Source of the DNA: an uncultured Oceanospirillaceae bacterium | GTDB lineage: Bacteria > Pseudomonadota > Gammaproteobacteria > Pseudomonadales > Oceanobacteraceae | DNA: 13,933 nucleotides | Direction of reading: 5' to 3' | Assembly (NCBI GenBank): GCA_937974825.1 | Contig: CALJVD010000208.1 | Coordinates: 1 to 13,933 of the forward strand | Shown: piece by piece, positions 7,384-13,933 of the stretch | Layout: each line of letters opens with the position of its first letter | How positions within the stretch are numbered: position 1 is the stretch's first letter | Notes under the pieces: generated by a model | Told to the model about the DNA's origin: nothing | The model's input: the letters and a program-made list of their open reading frames with translations, nothing else | Databases searched by the model: none | Translations under genes and position numbers: made by a program

Positions 7384-7441
7384 TGCCACTATTTTTAAGG
7401 CCAAACGCCTCAACTCTGTTTTTCTAATCTGGTCATATCCC

Positions 7442-9127
7442 ATGAAATCGCAATTAGCCGAATTATTAGCGCAAGCAGTCGCTGTATTGAAAACACAAGC
7501 TGTTATTCCAGCCGATCTTGAACCTCGTATTCAACTAGAAAATACCCGCGACAAAGCGCACGGTGATTTAGCCAGTAACTTAGCGATGATGTTAGCTAAG
7601 CCTGCCGGTAAAAAGCCGCGTGATCTAGCCGAACTTATCGTACAGGCGATTCCTGAAAACAACCTAGTTACCAAGGTTGAAATCGCCGGCCCAGGTTTTA
7701 TTAACTTTTTCTTAAGCAGTGCTTCTACAACCAGCATTGTGCAAAACGTATTAGCTCAAGCTGAAAAGTACGGACATAACGAATCGGGTGAAGGACGCAA
7801 AGTTCAAGTTGAATTTGTATCCGCTAACCCAACAGGCCCTCTGCATATTGGTCATGGTCGTGGCGCTGCAGTGGGTGATAGTATTTGTCGTTTGCTGGCT
7901 GCAACCGGCTGGGATGTTACCCGTGAATTCTATTACAACGATGCCGGTCAGCAGATCAATAACTTGGCGCTGTCGGTTCAGGCGCGTGCCAAAGGATTAA
8001 CCCCAGAAGACCCAAGCTGGCCTGATGACGGCTACCGTGGCGATTACATCATAGAGTTAGCCGAGAGCTTTATGAAAGGTGAAACCGTCTCTGCGGCCGA
8101 CCAAGAATTTACCGGCACAGGTAATGCCGATGACTTAGACGCCATTCGCAAGTTTGCGGTTGCTTACTTACGTCATGAACAAGACCTAGATTTAAAAGCC
8201 TTTGACGTAAACTTTGATGTGTATTTCTTAGAATCGTCTTTATACAAAGATGGCAAAGTTGAAGAAGCCGTACAAACCTTAATTGAAAATGGATACACCT
8301 ACGAAGACGGCGGCGCACTTTGGTTACGCACTACCGATTTTGGTGATGACAAAGACCGCGTTATGCGTAAAACAGATGGCGGCTACACCTACTTTGTTCC
8401 CGATGTCGCTTATCATTTAAATAAATGGCAGCGTGGGTTCGTCAACGTTATTAACGAACAAGGCGCAGACCATCACAGCACTATCACCCGTGTGCGTGCA
8501 GGACTACAAGCACTCAATAAAGGCATTCCTGAAGGCTGGCCAAGCTATGTACTGCACCAAATGGTGACAGTGATGCGTGGTGGTGAAGAAGTAAAAATCT
8601 CTAAACGTGCGGGCAGTTACTTAACCTTACGTGATCTTATTGATGAAGTCGGCTGCGACGCCACTCGCTTCTTCTTGGCGGCGCGTAAAGCCGACAGCCA
8701 ATTAACCTTCGATATCGATTTAGCACGCTCACAATCAGCCGATAACCCTGTGTATTACATTCAGTATGCACACGCGCGTGTTTGCTCGATTTTCCGTAAG
8801 CTAAAATCAGAAAACTTAAGCTGGGATAAGGAACAAGCGCAAGCATCCTTGTCTAAGCTAGAGCTTGAAAGCGAAAAAGAAATTATGGTAAAAATTGGCC
8901 GCTTCCCCGAAGTGGTTAACCTGGCTGCTAGCAACCATGAACCTCATGTGATCGCTAACTATTTACGTGACCTAGCGGGCGACTTCCATGCTTGGTACAA
9001 CAACGAAAAAACCTTAGTAGAAGACACGGAACTACGTAACGCTCGCTTAGCATTGGCAGAAGCGGTACGTATTGTTATTAACAACGGATTGGATTTATTA
9101 GGAGTATCAGCTCCGGCTGAAATGTAA
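7442..9127 (+). CDS. argS: Arginyl-tRNA synthetase
   Basis: This is a class I aminoacyl-tRNA synthetase that charges tRNA-Arg in the cytoplasm; 561 residues against 577 in E. coli. The N-terminal additional domain (about 1-110) is followed by the signature segment EFVSANPTGPLHIGHGRGAA, with the HIGH motif at 135-138. The KMSKS loop has the form KISKR at 385-389, within GEEVKISKRAGSYLTLRDL. The C-terminal helical anticodon-binding domain (about 440-561) ends in the usual arginyl-specific DLLGVSAPAEM. The upstream ribosome site is weak, but the N-terminus fits the family well. The stop codon is two bases from the ATG of the SPOR gene, so the two are almost certainly co-transcribed, as in pseudomonads. 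Confidence 0.97.
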   Translation: MKSQLAELLAQAVAVLKTQAVIPADLEPRIQLENTRDKAHGDLASNLAMMLAKPAGKKPRDLAELIVQAIPENNLVTKVEIAGPGFINFFLSSASTTSIVQNVLAQAEKYGHNESGEGRKVQVEFVSANPTGPLHIGHGRGAAVGDSICRLLAATGWDVTREFYYNDAGQQINNLALSVQARAKGLTPEDPSWPDDGYRGDYIIELAESFMKGETVSAADQEFTGTGNADDLDAIRKFAVAYLRHEQDLDLKAFDVNFDVYFLESSLYKDGKVEEAVQTLIENGYTYEDGGALWLRTTDFGDDKDRVMRKTDGGYTYFVPDVAYHLNKWQRGFVNVINEQGADHHSTITRVRAGLQALNKGIPEGWPSYVLHQMVTVMRGGEEVKISKRAGSYLTLRDLIDEVGCDATRFFLAARKADSQLTFDIDLARSQSADNPVYYIQYAHARVCSIFRKLKSENLSWDKEQAQASLSKLELESEKEIMVKIGRFPEVVNLAASNHEPHVIANYLRDLAGDFHAWYNNEKTLVEDTELRNARLALAEAVRIVINNGLDLLGVSAPAEM

Positions 9128-9129
9128 CT

Positions 9130-9669
9130 ATGGCAAAAAACAATAATAGCCAAGTACCAAAGTGGGTATGGGTGTTCACTTTTGTCATGGTGTCACTCTT
9201 CATTGGTATGTTATGGCTGTTAAGTACGGTGGAACCAGCAAGTCCACCGACTAACACTTGGGAAACAACCAAGAAAGACGTTAAAACTGCTATAAAAGAC
9301 AAAAAAGAAACCACCCCAGAGCCACCTAAAACAGGCTACGACTTTTATAAGCTGCTAGAAGAGCAAAAAGTAGTGGTTCCTAAAGTAGAAGAATATAAGT
9401 CGACTCCGCGTGAGCAAATAGACTACATCTATCGCTTACAGGCTGCGTCGTTTCGCTCTAAAGAAGATGCAGAAAACCTTCGCGCCAGTCTTATTTTAGA
9501 GGGCATGCAATCTTACATAACCTCAACAGAGGTTAACGGCAAAGCGTGGCATCGAGTGTTCGTCGGCCCCTTTGATAACCGCTCTGTTATGAACAAAGTG
9601 CACGATAAACTCGTGGCACGCGGTATCAGCCCTATGGAGCTGAAAGAACCGGTTAAGAAAGCGAATTAG
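9130..9669 (+). CDS. SPOR-domain membrane protein, FtsN-like
   Basis: This is a bitopic inner-membrane protein of 179 residues. A short basic cytoplasmic N-terminus is followed by one membrane helix (about 11-32), a charged Lys/Glu/Pro-rich linker with the typical YDFYKLLEEQKVVVP segment (70-84), and a C-terminal SPOR domain (about 98-172) with the paired strands YRLQAASF and HRVFVGPF. SPOR domains bind peptidoglycan stripped of stem peptides at the division septum, so a role in division or wall remodelling is likely. There is no good ribosome site directly upstream (an AGGAG lies 27 nt away inside argS), so translation probably depends on coupling to argS. In pseudomonads this gene is followed by hslVU; here it is not. 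Confidence 0.88.
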   Translation: MAKNNNSQVPKWVWVFTFVMVSLFIGMLWLLSTVEPASPPTNTWETTKKDVKTAIKDKKETTPEPPKTGYDFYKLLEEQKVVVPKVEEYKSTPREQIDYIYRLQAASFRSKEDAENLRASLILEGMQSYITSTEVNGKAWHRVFVGPFDNRSVMNKVHDKLVARGISPMELKEPVKKAN

Positions 9670-9727
9670 CCTAGGGAATCTGTTCACTGGGCTATACTGC
9701 TTAATATTTAAAATATAGAGAGTAGCT

Positions 9728-10777
9728 ATGCACGGTGAATATAAAGTCCCTGGCGGTAAGCTGGTGGTCGCTAACGTTGAGGTTGAAAGCACTCAGCTAG
9801 CAAAAGTCAGTATTTCGGGTGATTTTTTCTTAGAGCCCGATTCTGCGTTAGAACAAATCAACCAAGCGCTGGTGGGGTTGCCGACTAGCGCGAACGCTAA
9901 CCAAATGATTACAGCCATCAATAACGCGCTAGACGATAGCGTGGTGATGTTTGGCTTTTCTGCTCAGGCCGTTGCAATAGCGGTAAGGCGCGCCTTAGGT
10001 AAGGCAAGTGGTTGGCACGATCATATCTTCGATGTAATTCCTCCTAAAACATTACCAGCCGCTCAGCATGTGGCTTTAGATGAAGTCATAGTCGCAGAGG
10101 TTGCTAAAGGCCAACGCGGACCTACTTTACGATTTTGGGATTGGCCAGACTCGGTCGTCGTGGTTGGTTCGTTCCAGTCACTAAAAAATGAAATCGATGC
10201 CGAAGGTGCCAAGAGACATAATATTGAGGTTGTTCGCCGTGTCACCGGCGGAGGCGCCATGTTTATGGAGCCGGGCAACTGCATTACATACTCTATTGTG
10301 GTGCCAGCCAGTCTCGTTGAAGGATTAAGTTTTGAGCAGTCATACGCTTTTCTTGATGATTGGGTATTAGGCGCACTGGCCGATGTAGGCATCAAAGCGC
10401 GTTATGTGCCACTGAATGATATTGCTTCAGACAAAGGCAAAATTGGTGGGGCGGCACAAAAACGTTTTGCTAATGGCGTGGTCTTGCATCATGTCACCAT
10501 GGCATACGATATTAACGCCGATCGAATGTTAGAGGTTTTACGTATTGGACGTGAAAAACTGTCTGACAAAGGTACCACCAGTGCGAATAAGCGCGTAGAC
10601 CCAATGCGCAGCCAAACAGGTATGGAGCGCAACGCAATCATTCAAGCCTTTATAGAACACTTTCAAAAGCGTTACAGCACGCAGTTAAGTGACTATAAAG
10701 AGCATGAACTTACCCAAGCTAAAGCATTAGTCGACAGCAAGTTCATGAGCCCAGAATGGGTTAATAAGGTCCCCTAG
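9728..10777 (+). CDS. Lipoate-protein ligase family protein with N-terminal accessory domain
   Basis: This protein of 349 residues likely attaches lipoate to the E2 and GcvH proteins of 2-oxoacid dehydrogenases and glycine cleavage. The order of its two parts is the reverse of E. coli LplA (338 aa, catalytic part first). Residues 1-90 (GEYKVPGGKLV, ISGDFFLEP, LVGL) resemble the LplA accessory C-terminal or LplB domain. Residues 95-349 are the catalytic part, with RRVTGGGAMF (170-179), GNCITYS (183-189), the catalytic-type Lys238 in GKIGGAAQKR (237-246), and LHH (253-255). The cysteine of the LipM octanoyltransferase loop was not seen, so ligase is favoured. AGAGAG at 9717-9722 supports the start. 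Its stop overlaps that of the convergent efflux gene by four bases. Confidence 0.87.
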   Translation: MHGEYKVPGGKLVVANVEVESTQLAKVSISGDFFLEPDSALEQINQALVGLPTSANANQMITAINNALDDSVVMFGFSAQAVAIAVRRALGKASGWHDHIFDVIPPKTLPAAQHVALDEVIVAEVAKGQRGPTLRFWDWPDSVVVVGSFQSLKNEIDAEGAKRHNIEVVRRVTGGGAMFMEPGNCITYSIVVPASLVEGLSFEQSYAFLDDWVLGALADVGIKARYVPLNDIASDKGKIGGAAQKRFANGVVLHHVTMAYDINADRMLEVLRIGREKLSDKGTTSANKRVDPMRSQTGMERNAIIQAFIEHFQKRYSTQLSDYKEHELTQAKALVDSKFMSPEWVNKVP

Positions 10778-12291
10778 TTGTCGAAGGGATAATTGGGCAC
10801 GGGTTTGTTGTCCTTTGCCAAGTTAACGTCTCTTCTTCGGCTTAGGTCTTTATAGGCAATAAGCAAAGACAGCATCAAAATGGCGGTAATCAGCGCAAAC
10901 CCTGCCGTAATGGCTACCGCCCACGAATAGTAATTCAATAAGAAGAACACCACCGCGGTAATAACAGCAATACCAATAGATGTACCAATGCGTTGGCCGG
11001 TCTGCATAATAGCGCCAGAGCTGCCTGCATACTCTAACGGAACTTCTTCTAAGGTTAGGGTTTGATTTGGGCTAATCACCGTGCCTTGCGCCATACCAAT
11101 ACAGGCGAGTGAGCACACCAACCACCACACGCTAATAAGCTCGTATGAGTGGGCAATGACCACCACAATACTCATCACCAAACCGAAGATTGCTAACCAA
11201 ATACCCCCAATAACAATCTTACGACCAAGGGTATGTACGCGCCTGCCTGCCCAGTTAGCAGCAAAAGACGATAACAGGGCGGAAGGAATACCAATCATGC
11301 CGGTTTCTAAGGCCGACTTCCCAACCCCTTGCTGCAAATACAGCGCCACTATGACCCAAATGCTGGTCATGCCTAAAAAGTAGAGAGTCATAATTAGAGC
11401 GCCATTAGAAAAACTAGGCGTAGAAAAAATAGCCAAATCAACCATCGGATTTCGCCCAGAAGCTGCGTAAAAGCGTTCCCACTTTACCCAAGCAACAACA
11501 ATCAATATGCCAGCCGGTAACATCAACCAAATCATCTGGCTGCCACTGTGTTCTACAAATGGAAACAGCACCACTAACACGGCCAAACCCAGCAAGAAAG
11601 AACCAATGGGATCTAAGTCATTTAAGTTTCTTAACAGGCGTCTAAGATTACGCTCCCCGGTTTTAGGCCCAAGGCTAATCAATGGGCGTGGAAACCACAG
11701 CAACGACAAAATAATTACCGCGGTAGCAATAGGCACGTTGACCAAAAACGTTAAGCGCCAGCCTAAGTCTTGGCCGCCGAGTTCAATTAAAAAACCACCT
11801 AATACCGGACCAATAGCTACCGATACGCCAACCATGCTGCCAAAGTAGCCAAACGCACGGCCACGTTCAGAACCACGAAAGTAATGCTGAATCATACCGA
11901 TGCCCTGTGGGCTAATTAATCCAGAGCCTAAACCCTGCACGAAACGCGCACCATTAAGCCAGTTGGCATTAGGCGCAAAGCCAGCCACTACCGATGATAG
12001 GGTGAATATCAGAACACCAAAAATAAATAAGCCACCACGGCCCATAATATCGCCAGCTCGGCCAGCAGCGACTAAGACAACCCCAAAGGTAAGTGCGTAG
12101 CCAGACAGCACCCACTGCAAGTCAGATGAAGAAGCGTTAAGACTATGTTGAATGGTTGGTAAGGCAACGTTAACAATACTGACGCTAACCAAAGACATAA
12201 AAATAGTGGTTAAAAGAATGGCAAGAATGCGCCAACGCCTTGGGTCTTTGTTGGCAGCAAACTCTTCGACACTGCCAGCTTTATATTGCAT
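10774..12291 (-). CDS. DHA2-family MFS efflux transporter (EmrB/QacA type)
   Basis: This inner-membrane drug:H+ antiporter has 505 residues, the size of the 14-helix DHA2 branch. Motif A appears as GRAGDIMGR after the second helix, motif C as GVSVAIGPVLGGFL, followed by the WRLTFLVNVPI segment that marks this branch, and the first helix carries SIVNVALPTI. A later loop holds a second motif-A-like stretch, AGRRVHTLGRK. No membrane-fusion partner (EmrA-like) or regulator is adjacent, so the substrate cannot be read from context. The ATG at 12291 is preceded by a weak GGA; a TTG at 12303 in the same frame is an alternative start that adds four residues. The gene is transcribed away from the cytochrome genes. 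Confidence 0.9.
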   Translation of the reverse strand: MQYKAGSVEEFAANKDPRRWRILAILLTTIFMSLVSVSIVNVALPTIQHSLNASSSDLQWVLSGYALTFGVVLVAAGRAGDIMGRGGLFIFGVLIFTLSSVVAGFAPNANWLNGARFVQGLGSGLISPQGIGMIQHYFRGSERGRAFGYFGSMVGVSVAIGPVLGGFLIELGGQDLGWRLTFLVNVPIATAVIILSLLWFPRPLISLGPKTGERNLRRLLRNLNDLDPIGSFLLGLAVLVVLFPFVEHSGSQMIWLMLPAGILIVVAWVKWERFYAASGRNPMVDLAIFSTPSFSNGALIMTLYFLGMTSIWVIVALYLQQGVGKSALETGMIGIPSALLSSFAANWAGRRVHTLGRKIVIGGIWLAIFGLVMSIVVVIAHSYELISVWWLVCSLACIGMAQGTVISPNQTLTLEEVPLEYAGSSGAIMQTGQRIGTSIGIAVITAVVFFLLNYYSWAVAITAGFALITAILMLSLLIAYKDLSRRRDVNLAKDNKPVPNYPFDN

Positions 12292-12502
12292 ATAAATGTC
12301 CAAAAATAAGCAATGATACAGTAGTTATTATTTTACGTGTAGAAGACACCACACAATAGCCTTTTATCTAGGCAGCAACTCTGTCAATTACACTAAAGGC
12401 TATGTCGTTTCTCTGGTTTTGCTTACCTATTAAGTAGTATGGTTAAATGTACACTATTATATTTTTTGGAACGCACTGTTTGTTCATGCAAAAACCAAGA
12501 AT

Positions 12503-12523
12503 ACACCTATAATCTATAGGTGT
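12503..12523 (+). promoter_or_regulatory. Palindromic operator overlapping a consensus -10 box
   Basis: ACACCTATA (12503-12511) and TATAGGTGT (12515-12523) form a perfect 9-bp inverted repeat with a 3-nt spacer. The consensus -10 box TATAAT occupies 12508-12513, inside the palindrome. No good -35 is seen, which suggests a promoter that depends on an activator or is blocked by a repressor at this site. Transcription would begin about 90 nt before the cytochrome c4 start. Confidence 0.5.
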
Positions 12524-12546
12524 TTACCACTCTAAGAATATCAGCT

Positions 12547-12563
12547 AACGATGAACCATCGTT
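12547..12563 (+). repeat. Second palindrome in the cytochrome leader
   Basis: AACGATG (12547-12553) and CATCGTT (12557-12563) form a perfect 7-bp inverted repeat with a 3-nt spacer. It would fold as a hairpin in the proposed mRNA leader, or act as a second operator. It includes the ATG at 12551, which speaks against that codon as a translation start. Confidence 0.4.
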
Positions 12564-12607
12564 TTAGGCAGATAGACAATGAAGATCCAATTAACGGTGA
12601 GGTTAGA

Positions 12608-13249
12608 ATGATAATAAAACGATTAATAGTATTGATGGCTACAGCGCTAAGCTTAGCTATCTCTTCCGCGTCAGCATTAGAAGGTGATGCAGAGGCAGGT
12701 AAGCAAGCCGCGGCAACCTGTGTTGCATGTCACCAAGCGAATGGCGGCGGTATGAATATTGCTGGCGGAGAGTCTTGGCCAGCATTAGCCGGATTAGATG
12801 CAAACTACCTATACAAGCAACTGCAAGACATAAAAAGTGGACAACGCAACAGCCCAAGCATGACTGCGTTCGCAAACATGTTAAGCGATCAACAAAAGAA
12901 AGACGTTGCAGTGTATTACAGTCAGCTACCTGCGGTTCAGGGTAATGGTGGTGAGAAAGCAACAAAAGAAGAGTTAGCCCATGGCGAGAAATTAGCCCTA
13001 AGCGGCGATTGGGACCGTTACATCGTTCCATGCAAAGCCTGTCACGGGCCAAACAACCAAGGTGCGGGCTCAAACTTCCCAGGCATTGCCGGACAGCACG
13101 CCGGTTACATTGAAGACCAATTACGCGCATGGAAAAGTGGTAAGCGCAATAACGACCCACAAAATCTAATGCTAGCTATCGCAGAACGTATGAATGATAA
13201 AGACATTCGTGCCGTGGCTGCATGGTTATCACGTCAGCCTGCACAGTAG
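12608..13249 (+). CDS. Diheme cytochrome c4 (candidate TsdB-like partner)
   Basis: This is a secreted periplasmic electron carrier of 213 residues. A signal peptide (MIIKRLIVLMATALSLAISSASA, cleaved near residue 23) precedes two tandem cytochrome c domains, with CVACH at 38-42 and CKACH at 132-136. Likely methionine ligands are Met85 or Met91 in the first domain and Met188 or Met195 in the second. Layout and length are those of cytochrome c4. The ATG at 12608 has TGAGG five bases upstream and places the signal peptide at the N-terminus; the upstream in-frame ATG at 12551 would put 19 polar residues before it. The next gene, 14 nt downstream, encodes a thiosulfate dehydrogenase, whose known electron partner TsdB is also a c4-type diheme protein. 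Confidence 0.93.
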   Translation: MIIKRLIVLMATALSLAISSASALEGDAEAGKQAAATCVACHQANGGGMNIAGGESWPALAGLDANYLYKQLQDIKSGQRNSPSMTAFANMLSDQQKKDVAVYYSQLPAVQGNGGEKATKEELAHGEKLALSGDWDRYIVPCKACHGPNNQGAGSNFPGIAGQHAGYIEDQLRAWKSGKRNNDPQNLMLAIAERMNDKDIRAVAAWLSRQPAQ

Positions 13250-13263
13250 TAAGGGAGCCATTA

Positions 13264-13933
13264 ATGAATATCTTAAAGAAAGTATTAATCAAAGCCGTGG
13301 CAGGTGTTTTTGTATTATCAGTAGGTGCGGTACAAGCCGATGTTAAAGTGCCACTTAACATCAAACAGCCTAAAGAAGGCCAATACGTACACGTACCTCC
13401 AACCATGGAAGACCTTGAAACAGCCGACTTACACCCAGAGTTGAAGCGTGTTATTCGTCGTGGTCATGATTTATTTATGAACACCCAACAACTGCGCGGT
13501 AAAAACGTATTCAACGGTATGAACTGCAGCAGCTGTCACATGGGTGAAGGTCGTTTACCTTTCGCAGGCCCAGTATGGCCAGCAGCGGTTGTTTTACCGA
13601 ACTACAGACCTAAGAACGACCACGTAAACAACCTAGAAGAGCGTATTGCTGGGTGCTTCAGCTTCTCGATGAACGGTAAGCCGCCAGCGTACGGCAGTGA
13701 TGATATGGTTGCTTTAGCAACTTACCACCAGTGGCTAGCAACCGGTGTGCCTATCTACACCGATGGCAAAAGCATCTATGGACGTGGATACCCAAGACTG
13801 GCTGAACCTAAGCAAAAAGCAGACTTTCAGCGTGGTAAGAAAGTATACGAAGAAAACTGTGTTATCTGTCACTCAAATGATGGTTCAGGTTTAGTGCAGA
13901 ATGGCAAAGAAATATTCCCAGCCGTTTGGGGCG
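13264..13933 (+). CDS. tsdA: Thiosulfate dehydrogenase TsdA, 3' end beyond the window
   Basis: The first 223 codons of a periplasmic diheme enzyme that couples two thiosulfate to tetrathionate, or the reverse. A signal peptide (cut near residue 25, after AVQA) precedes two heme sites: CSSCH at 88-92 and CVICH at 199-203. The segment AGPVWPAAVVLPNYRPKN and the conserved ERIAGCFSFSMNG are typical of TsdA, and Cys131 in the latter should be the unusual distal cysteine ligand of heme 1. Spacing supports this: His92 to His203 is 111 residues, the same as His53 to His164 in Allochromatium TsdA, and His92 to Cys131 is 39 against 43 there. The expected Lys/Met ligands of heme 2 fall beyond the window. 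AAGGGAG precedes the ATG, and the gene follows cytochrome c4 by 14 nt. Confidence 0.88.
   Translation, partial: MNILKKVLIKAVAGVFVLSVGAVQADVKVPLNIKQPKEGQYVHVPPTMEDLETADLHPELKRVIRRGHDLFMNTQQLRGKNVFNGMNCSSCHMGEGRLPFAGPVWPAAVVLPNYRPKNDHVNNLEERIAGCFSFSMNGKPPAYGSDDMVALATYHQWLATGVPIYTDGKSIYGRGYPRLAEPKQKADFQRGKKVYEENCVICHSNDGSGLVQNGKEIFPAVWG

Larger units (their letters stand above)
6937..7441. other. Divergent intergenic region, ilvD-argS
   Basis: These 505 AT-rich bases contain no credible gene. The left end holds the ilvD promoter. The middle and right hold two perfect DnaA boxes (7096-7104 and 7304-7312, same orientation) and close variants: TTATTCATA at 7072-7080 and TGTGGAAAA at 7316-7324. Around 7098-7127 a loosely repeated GGATAA(C/G)TT-like word continues the first box. 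A probable argS promoter lies at 7375-7383. What lies between (about 7140-7290) is AT-rich sequence with no recognised element. Confidence 0.6.
12292..12607. other. Divergent intergenic region, MFS gene - cytochrome c4
   Basis: No gene was found in these 316 bases. On the minus strand there is a perfect TTGACA (12387-12382) with a poor -10 (TAAAAG, 15 bp away), a possible promoter for the efflux gene. A 9-bp inverted repeat with a long spacer (ATAGCCTTT 12356-12364 with AAAGGCTAT 12395-12403) surrounds it. The right half holds two short-spacer palindromes and the cytochrome promoter. The open frame that begins at ATG 12551 is probably leader, not coding. Confidence 0.55.

Noticed and set aside
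6937..7441. Calling the DnaA-box region the chromosomal replication origin
   Set aside because: Only two exact boxes are present, the flanking genes are not origin-associated, and skew cannot be judged from this window.
12356..12403. 9-bp inverted repeat ATAGCCTTT/AAAGGCTAT as a transposon end or terminator
   Set aside because: The spacer is 30 nt, there is no T-run and no mobile gene, and a single such repeat in an AT-rich gap may be chance.
12657..13160. 167-codon minus-strand open frame opposite cytochrome c4
   Set aside because: The plus strand encodes two CXXCH motifs and a signal peptide; the opposite frame has only His/Cys/Leu-rich sequence that mirrors this.

Overview
The window carries ordinary chromosomal genes of a Gammaproteobacterium of moderate G+C. 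Protein similarity (an E. coli-type IlvD, an ArgS followed by a short SPOR-domain protein as in pseudomonads, ModF, a cytochrome c4) and the mix of a Na+/H+ antiporter with thiosulfate metabolism suggest a marine lineage such as the Oceanospirillales. That taxonomic call is an inference. No tRNA, rRNA, CRISPR array, insertion sequence or phage gene was seen.

Layout. 1-145 is a structured leader, cut by the window edge, in front of an NhaC-family antiporter (146-1477). A HinT nucleotide hydrolase (1561-1905) follows and ends in a very clear Rho-independent terminator (1931-1964). A soluble tandem ABC ATPase of the ModF type (about 1978-3411) comes next. The Mg2+ channel gene mgtE (3673-5019) has a 261-nt upstream region that holds two mutually exclusive hairpins, one of which covers part of the Shine-Dalgarno sequence. 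ilvD (6936-5101, minus) converges on mgtE and has its own terminator and a strong, compact promoter. The 505-nt gap between ilvD and argS holds two perfect DnaA boxes plus near-matches. argS (7442-9127) is coupled to a SPOR-domain membrane protein (9130-9669). A lipoate-protein ligase homologue with swapped domain order (9728-10777) converges on a DHA2-type efflux pump (12291-10774, minus), and the two stop codons share the tetranucleotide CTAG. The right end holds a diheme cytochrome c4 (12608-13249) and the first 223 codons of a diheme thiosulfate dehydrogenase, TsdA (13264 to the window end), behind a perfect palindrome that contains a TATAAT box.

How the genes fit together. Most are independent housekeeping units: ion homeostasis (NhaC, MgtE), branched-chain amino-acid synthesis (IlvD), translation (ArgS), cell envelope or division (SPOR) and lipoate salvage. 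The one clear two-gene system is cytochrome c4 plus TsdA, which should form a periplasmic thiosulfate/tetrathionate electron-transfer module, with the c4 as TsdB-like electron partner. The least conventional signals are regulatory: the switch-like mgtE leader, the DnaA-box cluster and the palindromic cytochrome promoter.
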